Of a stretch of DNA of 64,000 nucleotides, positions 1-8,238 are shown in pieces (position 1 is the first letter of the stretch; every line of letters begins with the position of its first letter). A program made the translations under genes and the position numbers. The notes under the pieces were generated by a model. The model did no database searches and was not told where the DNA came from. It saw only the letters and a list, made by a program, of their open reading frames with translations. Source of the DNA: Gemmatimonadota bacterium. GTDB lineage: Bacteria > Gemmatimonadota > Gemmatimonadetes > Longimicrobiales > Gaopeijiaceae. The DNA is taken from NCBI GenBank assembly GCA_028873815.1, contig JAPPNN010000004.1, positions 1 through 64,000 of the forward strand, read 5' to 3'.

Positions 1-53
1 CCCCGGTCTCCTGGCTGAGAACCAGGTATCCTAGTCCACTAGACGATGGGGGC
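1..53 (-). tRNA. tRNA-Glu(CUC), 3' part cut off by window edge
   Basis: Read on the minus strand, the sequence starts GCCCCCATCGTCTAGTGG, which is a typical tRNA-Glu acceptor strand and D-arm. An anticodon arm follows with stem CCTGG/CCAGG and loop TTCTCAG, so the anticodon is CTC. The T-arm and 3' acceptor strand lie outside the window. It decodes GAG, a common codon in a G+C-rich genome. Identity is firm; only the missing 3' half limits confidence. Confidence 0.93.
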
Positions 54-166
54 GTCTGTGCCCGCGCCCGGCGAGTCTTGCATGACGCCGGAAGCGAGGG
101 GCAGATAAGCTAAAGGGAATCAGCGGACGGCTCAAGTACGAGTCTCTGCGGTGCCTGTGCAGCCCC

Positions 167-616
167 TTACACCTCGAACGGATTCAGCAACGGCACGCCG
201 AGCCTGCGGAAGTCGCGGACGTCGCGAGTCACAACTGTCAGCCGGTGGACTGTGGCCGTGGCCGCGATCATCGCGTCCTCCAGCAGGGTCCGCGCACGCT
301 GCCGCTTCAACCGGGCCCATTCCCGAAACGCAGCCGCATCCATGGGCAACACGCCGTACGAGTCGATCACCTGCTCCAGCCAGGCCTCCAGTTCATGAGC
401 CTTGTGAGGGTCCCGTTCACGCACTTTCTCGATGCCGGCCTGGATCTCGCCCACGGTGACGGCGGACAGAAAGAGCTGATCGGACGGCACGTCGGCAATC
501 CATCGGAGCACGGACCGGTTCGGCTGCGGTCGGCGGAGTTCCGACACGACATTGGTGTCCAGCAGGTACACGGGCCTATTCGAGCGGAGGGGGCTCGCGA
601 TGGCGGTGCGCCGCAC
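167..616 (-). CDS. vapC: VapC-type PIN-domain toxin
   Basis: This is a type II toxin, predicted to be an Mg2+-dependent ribonuclease. The PIN fold begins with LLDTNVVSEL (Asp20 of the long version). It continues with an acidic residue in VGEIQAG, then LEDAMIAA and VTRDVRDF, so the usual acidic quartet is present. The 149-residue length is slightly long. An in-frame GTG at 571 would begin at VYLLDTNVVS, avoid the 41-nt overlap with the antitoxin gene and give a standard PIN start, so it is the likelier start. The gene is downstream of the Phd-type antitoxin in the same transcript. It is expected to be held inactive by that antitoxin and to be autoregulated from the operator at 863-880. Confidence 0.88.
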   Translation of the reverse strand: MRRTAIASPLRSNRPVYLLDTNVVSELRRPQPNRSVLRWIADVPSDQLFLSAVTVGEIQAGIEKVRERDPHKAHELEAWLEQVIDSYGVLPMDAAAFREWARLKRQRARTLLEDAMIAATATVHRLTVVTRDVRDFRRLGVPLLNPFEV

Positions 617-836
617 GGGGTGGCGTCAACTCCTCCGTGCGGGCCTCGGGAGCTAGCAAGAGCTCCTTCAGGTCCCGCCGCGCCATGCGCTTCATCCGCC
701 GCCACTCGTCGATCGACACCAGTACGGCCGCTTCCACGCCGCGCTTTGTCACCAGCTGCGGGCCGTCGGACACGCTCGACTCGAGCATCTCGCTGAAGCG
801 CGCCTTGGCTTCCTGCACCTGCCAGACTTTGGGCAC
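576..836 (-). CDS. Phd/YefM-family antitoxin
   Basis: This is an 86-residue antitoxin of the Phd/YefM fold. The N-terminal part (about residues 1-50: WQVQEAKARFSEMLESS, then VTKRGVEAAVLVSIDEW) matches the DNA-binding half of the family. The C-terminal tail is Arg/Glu/Pro-rich and would wrap the VapC partner. The start is GTG at 836, chosen because a strong AGGAGG Shine-Dalgarno sits 5 nt upstream on the minus strand. It is the first gene of a two-gene operon with vapC. A double ACTAGT operator lies 26 nt upstream of the start codon, the same arrangement as the locus at 55353-56086. Confidence 0.88.
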   Translation of the reverse strand: MPKVWQVQEAKARFSEMLESSVSDGPQLVTKRGVEAAVLVSIDEWRRMKRMARRDLKELLLAPEARTEELTPPRAAHRHREPPPLE

Positions 837-862
837 GCGGTCCTCCTGACTCGATCAAACTG

Positions 863-880
863 ACTAGTTATAGGACTAGT
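863..880. promoter_or_regulatory. Putative operator of the Phd/VapC locus
   Basis: Two ACTAGT hexamers (863-868 and 875-880), each self-palindromic, flank a 6-nt spacer. Read on the minus strand, a -10-like TATAAC begins in the spacer and ends in the adjacent ACTAGT. The site ends 26 nt before the antitoxin start codon. The same half-sites, a similar spacer and an identical 26-nt distance occur at 55353-55371 before another Phd/VapC pair. That is good evidence for an autoregulatory operator bound by the antitoxin or the toxin-antitoxin complex. Confidence 0.6.
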
Positions 881-1062
881 CCGATCATGACACGCAGTCA
901 AGGCTCCCCACGCGGCCCCTCGCGTTTCGTATTTCAGGCGACAGATTAGGAGCCAGGCACAAGCGCGGGGCGTCGGTTGCCTCTGGCTGCAATCGCACGC
1001 GTCCGCCGCGTTGTGGCACGAATCGGACACCACGAAGCCAAGCACCAAGCGAAACGCCCCCG

Positions 1063-2592
1063 GTGAATCCAACCTCCCAAGTCCTCATCCTCGGTGGCGG
1101 CCCGGCCGGTGCCGCGGCCGCCCGCCTCCTCGCCCGGTGGGGCCTGGAGGCCGTGGTCGTCGAGCGGTCGCCGGCCCCTGACCTGGCCGCGCCGTCCCTG
1201 GCCGAATCGCTGCCCCCGAGCGCGCGCAAGGTGCTGGCCGCAACGGGGCTGCTGGGGGTGGTGGAGGCGGGGGGATTCCTCGCGAACAGCGGGAACACCG
1301 CGTTGTGGGGCGGTGAGGGCCGCCGTGACGATTTCGCGGGGGGCGCCGCCGGGTTCCACATCCTGCGGTCGCGGTTCGACAACGTGCTGCGCGGGGCGGC
1401 GGTGGAGGCCGGGGCGGAGATCGTGCGGGGCGTGGCCAGGTTGCCGGAACGAGACGCGGACGGGGAGGGGTGGCGGGTCGAGGTCGCGCTGGACGGGGGG
1501 AAGCGGGTCGAGGTCCGACCGGGCTGGATACTCGACTGCACCGGCAGGGTCGGCGTGCTGGCACGGCGCTACCGGGTCCTGGAATCGGAAGCGCCGACGC
1601 TGGCCGTGGTACGGCGGTACCGCAACGACAGCCGGTGGGAGAACGTGGTTGCCACCCACGCCCTCGTGGAGAGCTTCGGGCGTGGCTGGGCGTGGTCGGT
1701 GCCCACCTCGGAGACCGACCGTCATGTCGCGGTCATGCTGGACCCTCAACTCCACGCCGTCATGGAGGGGGCCGCCGATCTCTCGGCTGCCTTCGAGGCC
1801 GAGATCGCCAACACCGCCCTCATGCACTCGATCACAACGCCCGCCGTGCCTGTCGGCGACGCCTGGGCGGTGACCGCGTCGATGTACACGTCGTCCCGGT
1901 TCGCGTCGGGCCGCGGGCTGCTCGTGGGAGACGCGGCCTCGTTCGCGGACCCGATGTCGTCGTACGGGGTGAAGAAGGCGCTGGCCTCGGCGTGGCTGGC
2001 TGCGGTCACGGTCAACACCGCGATCCGCACGCCGGAGCTGGCTGGGACCGCGGCCGACTTCTACGGCCGCCGGGAGCAGGCGATGTACGAGTCGTTGCGG
2101 GAGGGGCTGGCGACGCAGGTGGCGGGCGCCCATCCGACCGACGAAGCCTTCTGGGACCGCCGCGCGCGCTGGCTCGCGGACCGGTCCGGGGCTGAGGCGG
2201 CGGCAAACTTGCCCGACGGCCCATCCGCCGAAGCGCTCCGCGACGACCCCGAGGTGCGGGCGGCGTTCCATGCGCTGCGATTGGGCTCCGGACGACTCCG
2301 CGTCGGGCGCCGCGACACCGCCGACCGGCCCCTGGTGATCGGAAACCGGATCCGCATGGCGCCGGCGCTGGTCACCCCGCGATTCCCCGCCGGCGTGCGC
2401 TATTTCCGAGACGTGGACCTGCTCCGTGTGGTCCATCTGGCGACGGGCTCGGCGAATCCCGGCGCCCTCTACGAAGCCTACACCGAGTGGGCGGCGCGCG
2501 AGGATCTGCCGCCGGTCGACCTGTCCAACTTCATCGGCGTGGTGGCGCTGCTGGTCGCGGACGGGGTGCTGGTGCCGGGGCGCGGAGCCTAG
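1063..2592 (+). CDS. qhpG: QhpG-like flavoprotein monooxygenase (copy 1, intact)
   Basis: This is a 509-residue FAD-dependent monooxygenase of the class that includes QhpG, LodB-type quinone-cofactor maturases and flavin halogenases. QhpG oxidises a tryptophan of the QHNDH gamma subunit during formation of the cysteine tryptophylquinone cofactor. Visible signatures are the dinucleotide-binding GGGPAGAAAARLL near residue 10, ESLPPSARK near 50, a halogenase-like WAWSVP near 208, and the FAD-contacting GDAASFADPMSSYG near 288. The start is GTG at 1063; no strong Shine-Dalgarno is seen. A near-identical but frameshifted copy lies at 5865-7423. Presence of the other qhp genes downstream makes the QhpG role likely, and this copy is the only intact candidate. 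A halogenase is the main alternative. Confidence 0.78.
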   Translation: MNPTSQVLILGGGPAGAAAARLLARWGLEAVVVERSPAPDLAAPSLAESLPPSARKVLAATGLLGVVEAGGFLANSGNTALWGGEGRRDDFAGGAAGFHILRSRFDNVLRGAAVEAGAEIVRGVARLPERDADGEGWRVEVALDGGKRVEVRPGWILDCTGRVGVLARRYRVLESEAPTLAVVRRYRNDSRWENVVATHALVESFGRGWAWSVPTSETDRHVAVMLDPQLHAVMEGAADLSAAFEAEIANTALMHSITTPAVPVGDAWAVTASMYTSSRFASGRGLLVGDAASFADPMSSYGVKKALASAWLAAVTVNTAIRTPELAGTAADFYGRREQAMYESLREGLATQVAGAHPTDEAFWDRRARWLADRSGAEAAANLPDGPSAEALRDDPEVRAAFHALRLGSGRLRVGRRDTADRPLVIGNRIRMAPALVTPRFPAGVRYFRDVDLLRVVHLATGSANPGALYEAYTEWAAREDLPPVDLSNFIGVVALLVADGVLVPGRGA

Positions 2593-2599
2593 TCTACAC

Positions 2600-3527
2600 T
2601 AGCGGTCCGTGGATAAAGGCCGTCCCTCGGGGATCCTTTTCGATGAGTTAAATTGAAGGGGAACAAGGACCTCAGCGAGAGGTGACGGCGATGGCGATCG
2701 GCAGGACGCCTGAAGAGCGGCAGGAGGAGCTGTTCATCGCGGCGGATGCGGTGGGGGCGCTGGACAACCCGTTCTACGCGGCTCTGGACAAGCTGCTGTG
2801 CAAGCGCGGCTTCGACGCGTTCGCGGAGGAGACGTGCCGGGAGTACGCGGAGCGGATGGGCCGGCTGGGCCTTCCGCCGGGCGTGTACTTCCGGATGCTG
2901 ATGGTGGGATGCCTGGAGGGGATCGGCTCGGAACGGGGCATCGCGTGGCGGTGCAGGGACTCGATCTCGCTGCGGGAGTCGGGCCTGCTGCGAGGCAAGG
3001 CCGTCGGGGTGCATTCGACGACGCTGGAGGCGAACGCGGCGATGCGTGCGATCGTGCGGAGAAACGACGGAACGGAGTACGACGCGTCGCTGGCGCAGCT
3101 GGCGAAAGCGTAGGGGATCGAGACGCCGATGCGGCAGGATTTGGCGAAGATGGACCGCCACCGCCCGACCCATTCTCCTCGTGTGCGGCGGGATGCGCGG
3201 CATCCACGTTCGCGGGCAGGAGGAGATCCGCAAACGGATGCTCGTTCACACCGCCGCCTTCAACGTCGGGCTGCTGGTGCGTAAGCGCTTCGGCTTCGGC
3301 ACTCCGCGTAGCCTGCAGCGTCCTGCAGCAGCAGCTCTCGCCGACGCCGCGGCCCACGGTCTCGCTACCGACTTTGGGCAAATCAGGCGCATCCTCGGCC
3401 TCTTGGGCCCCTCACGTCGACTCCCTCCGCCCCTCACGCCGCTCCTTGCACAACAACACCACGTTCCCGCAGTCCTCCCCGCTTACACAACCGGCCCCAG
3501 CTGGGGCACTTCTTCCACGGACTGCTA
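2600..3527. mobile_element. Degenerate IS1182-family insertion sequence
   Basis: A 0.93-kb relic is bounded by imperfect terminal inverted repeats. The left end (2600-2618) reads TAGCGGTCCGTGGATAAAG and the right end (3509-3527, reverse complement) reads TAGCAGTCCGTGGAAGAAG. Inside is a broken IS1182-type transposase, much shorter than the roughly 1.4-1.6 kb of an intact element. No convincing target duplication was found. The same end sequence bounds a small palindromic element at 46550-46721. The relic sits 7 bp downstream of qhpG copy 1, between the duplicated qhpG genes. Confidence 0.7.
2682..3320 (+). pseudogene. IS1182-family transposase, internally deleted and frameshifted
   Basis: The first segment (2682-3113, 143 codons) has the IS1182 landmarks: N-terminal FYAALDKLL, then PPGVYFRMLMVGCLEG followed by RGIAWRC, and TTLEANAAMRAIVRR. 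It jumps from DSISLRE straight to SGLLRGK, so the TPDHSS... segment of the family is missing. A stop at 3113 is followed, in another frame from about 3180, by the family C-terminus IHVRGQEEIRKRMLVH and GTPRSLQ, with the catalytic middle absent. At least two internal deletions and a frame change make it non-functional. Possible starts are GTG 2682 or ATG 2691. Confidence 0.8.
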
Positions 3528-3829
3528 CTAGGCCGACAGCCGTTCCCGATCTCCGTTTCCGCCGGGGGCAAGCGCCATACATTGATCGTGGTGCTCGGCT
3601 ACCCGCGTCGTCGTGGTCGCGCAAATGCCAGCGCCAGCCAATGCCGGCGGTGAATTGGGCGCCTGGGGCAGCGCTCCGGCACTGCGGGGTGTACGTCGCG
3701 GCCCCAGCCCGACCAGGATGAAGTTATCGGCAAGGACGGTTGTGGAAAGCGCGGATGTCTGGTAAACAACATCGTCATCGCTAGTCGGTAGGCTGGCCAC
3801 CACCTCCCCACGGTGAACCGGAAAGATCC
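3528..3829. other. Intergenic stretch without recognisable gene
   Basis: About 300 bp lie between the right end of the IS relic and the end of the propeller gene. Open frames in it resemble no known family and show no ribosome-binding site. No strong terminator hairpin, promoter or repeat was seen. Confidence 0.5.
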
Positions 3830-5047
3830 CTACAGGCTCCCTTTGCGTAGCCGAAGCACTTGCGGGTGCTCAGTGTCGTAGGAGGCACGACGAACTCCAA
3901 ACACTCTGTCCGAGCCCACCCGCATTACCTCAAAACGCGCTGGGGCCTGCACAACGCCGAGCCATTGTCCGTTGCGATCCCACACATACCATCTCTGCGG
4001 CTCGTCGCGACGCGCCAATCCAATGTACTCGCCTGCCCAGACATTGCCCTCGACGTCCAAGAGCAATCGCTGGTATGCCGGCTTCTCCTTTGGGTCCGGC
4101 AATTCCGCAAAAAGCTCAAGCGTTCGAGCACTTGGATTCGGCCCCAAACGTGCGCGTCTCTCCGCTTCGATTTCGCGCCGTGACACGGCCAAAGAGACTC
4201 CCACGATCCTCGCGGTGAACTTCATGGCCCCGGTCCTAGCGTCGATCCGCGAGTACCCCAAGGCATCTGCAGTACCGAGCGCGATTTCGTCCGAACCAAT
4301 CGGTACGATATGTGTTCTGCGTCCCATCAAGGGAATCGCGTCTCCTCTTGCTACCACAAAGACCTCATCGTGTGGCACAGACGCAATTGGCACACGCGAT
4401 GTTCGGTCCTCGGACAACTGCACGACAGTCGCTACCGGACGTTGCAACCCCAAAAGCATACCGTCTTCGGAAACCCCTTCAATCTCAAAGCCAAAGACGC
4501 CGGTCGAGGGAATCGGCTGCCGAAGCGGATAAACGCCTTCCGGTCGTCGAAAAGTCGCCGTCAAACCGCGGGCAACGTCAAACTCCACAATCCTACCGCC
4601 TGGCCGGCCGTCCTGTGCGACTAGCGTTCCATCCAATAACGCCACCACGACACGTAGAGACTGAAACTCTCCGGGTCCGTCGCCCGTGCCGCCGAAAGCC
4701 CGTTGAAAGCGACCCGCGGAGTCGTAAATGCGCAACTGCTGTGATCCCCCGTCCGCCACCACCAGATGGTTGCTATCCGCTGACAGGACATCCCTTACTG
4801 CATAAAACTGATGCTCATCACCTGCACCACTCTCCGTAAGGTCAACGATCGGCGTCTCCTCCATGCGCCAAGCAGTATCCTCTGTCCACTGCGGCAGAGC
4901 CGACTCAACTATGGATACGCCAAGGCTATCTCGAAACGTCACTGCGGGCAATGAGCTATCGTCGCACGCGATAAACGCAAACACTGGAATCACGCCAAAT
5001 CCGGCCTGCCACGTCGGGAGTGCAATCAGGCCCCTTCTGTTACTCAT
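3830..5047 (-). CDS. Six-bladed beta-propeller lipoprotein
   Basis: This 405-residue protein probably sits in the envelope. The N-terminus (GVIPVFAFIACDDSS) is a lipoprotein signal ending in a plausible lipobox FIAC. Blade-type repeats follow, and GGTGDGPGEFQSL near residue 120 is the hallmark of the 6-bladed (PF17170-like) propellers found six more times in this window. Function within the family is not established; binding or sensing roles are assumed. It is the only propeller of the qhp region on the minus strand. It overlaps the truncated DsbA-like frame upstream by 8 nt. G+C is clearly lower here than in neighbouring genes, which suggests separate acquisition. Confidence 0.75.
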   Translation of the reverse strand: MSNRRGLIALPTWQAGFGVIPVFAFIACDDSSLPAVTFRDSLGVSIVESALPQWTEDTAWRMEETPIVDLTESGAGDEHQFYAVRDVLSADSNHLVVADGGSQQLRIYDSAGRFQRAFGGTGDGPGEFQSLRVVVALLDGTLVAQDGRPGGRIVEFDVARGLTATFRRPEGVYPLRQPIPSTGVFGFEIEGVSEDGMLLGLQRPVATVVQLSEDRTSRVPIASVPHDEVFVVARGDAIPLMGRRTHIVPIGSDEIALGTADALGYSRIDARTGAMKFTARIVGVSLAVSRREIEAERRARLGPNPSARTLELFAELPDPKEKPAYQRLLLDVEGNVWAGEYIGLARRDEPQRWYVWDRNGQWLGVVQAPARFEVMRVGSDRVFGVRRASYDTEHPQVLRLRKGSL

Positions 5048-5498
5048 TTTGAGTGCCTGCCAAGGCGGCCGAGATCAACTCGTTCATCACAGCATCGCCA
5101 TAAAAGCCCCTGACCAGGAGATCGTTGATCAGGAACGTTGGCGTTCCTGTGACACCCAGTTTAAAGGCGGCAACAGTGTCGCGGACGACCCAGTTGTCAC
5201 TGGCCTCGGAGCTGAGACAGTCCCTAAATGCTAGCGTGTCTTGGATCCCCGCATCGACGGCAAAATGCGTCCATGGCCTGATCCCAATTGAATCAGATTG
5301 TGAATACAGCGCGATATGCATGTCTTCAAACTTGTCCACGAAGCCTGCACAAGTGGCGGCTAGCGATGCGGCATACGACTGTCTGCGAGACGGAGATGGA
5401 TAGTGACGATATAATCGAAGGCAATTCCTTAGGGTTAGGTTGGCGATGACAGCGAATAACTCACGGGTCACGATATCAGCTTCCGTCGAGTACCGCAA
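5040..5498 (-). pseudogene. N-terminally truncated DsbA-like thioredoxin-fold protein
   Basis: The 152-codon frame matches the C-terminal two thirds of DsbA-type oxidoreductases: YRHYPSPSRRQSYAASLAA, then a helical segment, then GVTGTPTFLINDLLVRGF containing the cis-Pro loop (TPTF). The N-terminal beta strand and the CxxC active site are absent. The frame can only start with TTG 5498 or an internal GTG, with no good Shine-Dalgarno. A complete family member exists at 33330-34115 for comparison. It is most simply a remnant left by truncation, co-transcribed with the following propeller and sharing its lower G+C content. Confidence 0.65.
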
Positions 5499-5864
5499 GT
5501 CCGGTGGTACGGTCCGCCACCATGACTTCGCCCGACGGGACCCGAAGCCGGGTGCAGCGTCGAGTGCGGTGCGGGGTGCCGGATCACGGGCAACTCACGG
5601 TCCACAGGTTGCGTGATAACCGCCCGATGACGTCGGGCCGATGGAAGGCGAGCATGAGTCTGGAAGGGTATGGCTTCCCAGCTAGGCGGCATAGCGTCAA
5701 CGGGTATTCCCGGACGTTCAGGCTGTGAGCGTTGGTCGGCCTAAGGAGCGGAATAGGCCGGAGGCTGGCGCGAAGACCGGACCGTACTGGTTGCGAAAAC
5801 GCGCCCTCCTGGCTCGGCGACGCGGTAGCACGAATCGGACACCGAGGAACGAGGATCAACACCA
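5499..5864. other. Intergenic region upstream of qhpG copy 2
   Basis: This 366-bp stretch has only short open frames of no recognisable family. Its last part (around 5829-5846) shares the string CACGAATCGGACAC with the region just upstream of qhpG copy 1 (1017-1030). The duplication therefore included some 5' flanking DNA. No clear promoter or terminator was identified. Confidence 0.5.
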
Positions 5865-7423
5865 TTGCGTCGTACCCCCCAAGCCCTCGTCCTCGGCGGC
5901 GGCCCGGCTGGCGCCGCCACCGCCCGCCTCCTCGCCCAGTGGGGCCTGGAGGTCGTCGTCGTGGAGCGGTCGCCGGACATCGACCCGGCCGCGACGTCCC
6001 TGGCCGAATCGCTGCCCCCCAGCGCGCGCAAGGTGCTGGCCGCAACGGGGCTGCTGGGGGTGGTGGAGGCGGGGGGATTCCTCGCGAACAGCGGGAACAC
6101 TGCGTTGTGGGGCGGCGAGGGCCGCCGTGACGACTTCGCGGGAGGCGCCACCGGATTTCACATCCTGCGGTCACGGTTCGACAACGTGCTGCGTGGGGCG
6201 GCGGCGGAATCCGGCGCCGAGATCGTGACGGGCGTGGCGAGGTTGCCGGAGCGAGGCGCGGACGGGGAGGGGTGGCGGGTCGAGGTCGCGCTGGACGGGG
6301 GGAAGCGCGTCGAGATACAACCGGACTGGATACTCGACTGCACCGGTCGGGCCGGGCTGCTGGCGCGCCGCTACCGGGTCCTCGAGTCGGAAGCGCCGAC
6401 CCTGGCGGTGGTGCGTCGGTACCGCAACGACGGAGGGTGGGAGAACGTGGTTGCCTCCCACGCCCTCGTGAGAGCTTCGGTCGCGGCTGGGCGTGGTCGG
6501 TGCCCACCTCGGAGACCGAACGTCATGTCGCGGTCATGCTGGACCCTCAACTCCACGCCGTGATGGAGGGGGCCGCCGATCTCTCGGCTGCCTTCGAGGC
6601 CGAGATCGCCAACACCGCCCTCATGCACTCGATCACAACGCCCGCCGTGCCTGTCGGCGACGCCTGGGCGGTGACCGCGTCGATGTACACGTCGTCCCGG
6701 TTCGCGTCGGGCCGCGCGCTGCTCGTGGGAGACGCGGCCTCGTTCGCCGACCCCATGTCGTCGTACGGGGTGAAGAAGGCGCTGGCCTCGGCGTGGCTGG
6801 CTGCCGTCACGGTCAACACCGCGATCCGCACGCCGGAGCTGGCTAGCACCGCAGCCGACTTCTACGGGCGCCGGGAACAGGCGATGTACGAGGCGCTGCG
6901 GGAGGGGCTGGCCACGCAGGTGGCGGGCCCGGGCGGCTCGGCTACGGCAGGGCCCCGGACCGCCTCGACCGACGATGCTTTCTGGGACCGCCGTGCGCGC
7001 TGGCTCTCCGACCGGTCCGGGGCTGAGGCTGTTGCGAACTTGCTCGACGGCCCATCCGCCGAAGCGCTCCGCGACGACCCCGAGGTGCGGGCAGCCTTCC
7101 ACGCCCTGCGCCTGGGCTCGGGACGGCTCCGCGTCGGGCGCCGCGAGACCGCCGACCGACCGCTGGTGATCGGAAACCGGATCCGCATGGCGCCGGCGCT
7201 GGTCACCCCGCGCTTCCCCGCCGGCGTGCGCTACTTCCGGGACGTGGACCTGCTCCGCGTCGTCCACCTGGCCGCGGGCTCGGCGAATCCCGGCGCCCTC
7301 TACGAGTCGTACTCCGAGTGGGCGGCGCGCGAGGATCTGCCACCGGTCGATCTGGCCAACTTCATCGGCGTGGTCGCGCTACTGGTCGCGGACGGGGTGT
7401 TGGTGCCGGGGCGGGGATCGTAG
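5865..7423 (+). pseudogene. QhpG-like flavoprotein monooxygenase (copy 2, frameshifted)
   Basis: This is a second copy of the gene at 1063-2592, nearly identical over long stretches. The first frame (TTG 5865) carries ALVLGGGPAGAATARLL and ESLPPSARK. The rest, from SFGRGWAWSVPTS onward, is in another frame. The cause is visible: copy 1 reads ctcgtggagagc and copy 2 reads ctcgtgagagc near 6470, a one-base deletion. Copy 2 also has an extra Gly/Ala/Ser-rich insert of about ten residues after about 6925. Without recoding, two half proteins would be made, so it is probably inactive. A sequencing error at the G run cannot be excluded. Confidence 0.82.
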
Positions 7424-7426
7424 CGC

Positions 7427-7455
7427 TTGCAAAACAAATGCGTTACCAGCATAAT
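7427..7455 (+). promoter_or_regulatory. Predicted sigma-70 promoter of the RHH/VapC module
   Basis: TTGCAA at 7427-7432 is followed by a 17-bp spacer and CATAAT at 7450-7455. These are close to the -35 and -10 consensus with ideal spacing. The antitoxin ATG is at 7462, only 6 nt after the -10 box. A transcript starting at the normal distance would therefore be leaderless or nearly so, which fits the lack of a Shine-Dalgarno before that ATG. Confidence 0.55.
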
Positions 7456-7461
7456 GGATGC

Positions 7462-7698
7462 ATGCAAAAATCCATCACAGTCCGGGATGTTCCCGAGGAA
7501 GTGTGCCGTGAACTCGCTTCGCGAGCTGCGGCCAACGGCCATTCTCTCCAGTCCTACCTCAAGACGGCGTTGATCGAACTCGCCGGCCGGCCGGATGTCG
7601 CCGACGTGCTCGCGCGTATCGAGAAACGCAAGGCGCTGACCGGAACGAGACTGTCGGCGGCGGCCATTCTCCGCCATCGCGACGCAGATCGCCGATGA
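7462..7698 (+). CDS. vapB: Ribbon-helix-helix antitoxin (FitA/VapB-like)
   Basis: This is a 78-residue antitoxin. The N-terminus MQKSITVRDVPEEVCRELAS is the classic beta strand plus first helix of FitA/VapB-like ribbon-helix-helix proteins. The tail (LARIEKRKALTGTRLS) would bind the toxin. The ATG at 7462 was chosen over the upstream GTG because the family begins exactly there and a promoter lies just upstream. It ends at TGA 7696-7698 inside a triplicated 14-bp repeat that separates it from vapC. Expected role: neutralise VapC and repress its own promoter as part of the complex. Confidence 0.85.
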   Translation: MQKSITVRDVPEEVCRELASRAAANGHSLQSYLKTALIELAGRPDVADVLARIEKRKALTGTRLSAAAILRHRDADRR

Positions 7699-7728
7699 AG
7701 GATCGCCGATGAAGGATCGCCGATGACG
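7687..7728 (+). repeat. Three tandem 14-bp repeats at the vapB-vapC junction
   Basis: The unit GATCGCCGATGAAG occurs at 7687-7700 and 7701-7714. A third copy with one change occurs at 7715-7728. Each unit carries an ATG, and the second and third ATGs are preceded by an AAGGA Shine-Dalgarno-like string made by the repeat junction. The vapB stop lies in unit 1 and the vapC start in unit 3. With a single unit the two genes would overlap as ATGA, so the repeat appears to have pulled apart a coupled start/stop. Confidence 0.8.
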
Positions 7729-8124
7729 CTGGTCGTTGACGCGACCGTCGTGGTTTCCGCGTTGATCGACTCCGGGCCGGAAGGGGCATGGGCCAGTGAG
7801 CAGTTGGCTCGGGGGCCGCTCGCGGCACCGCACCACATGCCCGTGGAAGTGGCCAATGTCCTGCGGCGCGCGGCGCTGCGCGGCGAGATTTCCGACAGCA
7901 TCGCGTCCCTCGCGCTTCAGGACCTCCTGGATGTGCGATTCGAGCTCTTTCCCTTCGCGCCGTTCGCGCGGCGGGCATGGGCGCTTCGCGACAACGTCAC
8001 ACCTTACGACGCCTGGTACGTGGCCCTGGCGGAATCGCTCGACGCCCCGCTCGCGACCCTGGACGACCGGTTGAGGCGTGCCCCTGGGTGCCGATGTACC
8101 TTCCGCTGTCCCGGTCACGATTAG
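7723..8124 (+). CDS. vapC: VapC-type PIN-domain toxin
   Basis: This is a 133-residue PIN toxin, a predicted ribonuclease. The acidic positions are visible in VVDATVVVSALID (Asp6), PVEVANVLRRA (Glu), and TPYDAWYVALAE followed by TLDDRL. The start is ATG 7723, the only repeat-borne ATG in frame, with AAGGA 6 nt upstream. It lies 24 nt after vapB instead of overlapping it. The C-terminus after the PIN core (PGCRCTFRCPGHD) is unusual and may be an extension caused by loss of an earlier stop. The module sits between qhpG copy 2 and qhpA. Confidence 0.85.
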   Translation: MTLVVDATVVVSALIDSGPEGAWASEQLARGPLAAPHHMPVEVANVLRRAALRGEISDSIASLALQDLLDVRFELFPFAPFARRAWALRDNVTPYDAWYVALAESLDAPLATLDDRLRRAPGCRCTFRCPGHD

Positions 8125-8238
8125 GGGACGCGGCGGCGGAAGCTACTTTGCGCCGTGTCCGCCTGTTTCCTATCGTTGAGGTCGCCCACGGGCATGAGGG
8201 TCCGTGCATCACCTTGAAGCGGGAGGGACAGTGAAACG

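Noticed and set aside
1063-2592. Tryptophan halogenase assignment for the qhpG-like gene
   Set aside because: WAWSVP resembles the halogenase WxWxIP motif, but QhpG/LodB-type maturases share this fold and the qhp neighbours decide. Kept only as an alternative.
3528-3803. 91-codon minus-strand frame after the IS relic
   Set aside because: No Shine-Dalgarno, no family similarity and no coupling to neighbours.
7687-7728. Tandem repeat as a mini CRISPR array
   Set aside because: No spacers between the 14-bp units and no cas genes; it is a head-to-tail duplication at a gene junction.
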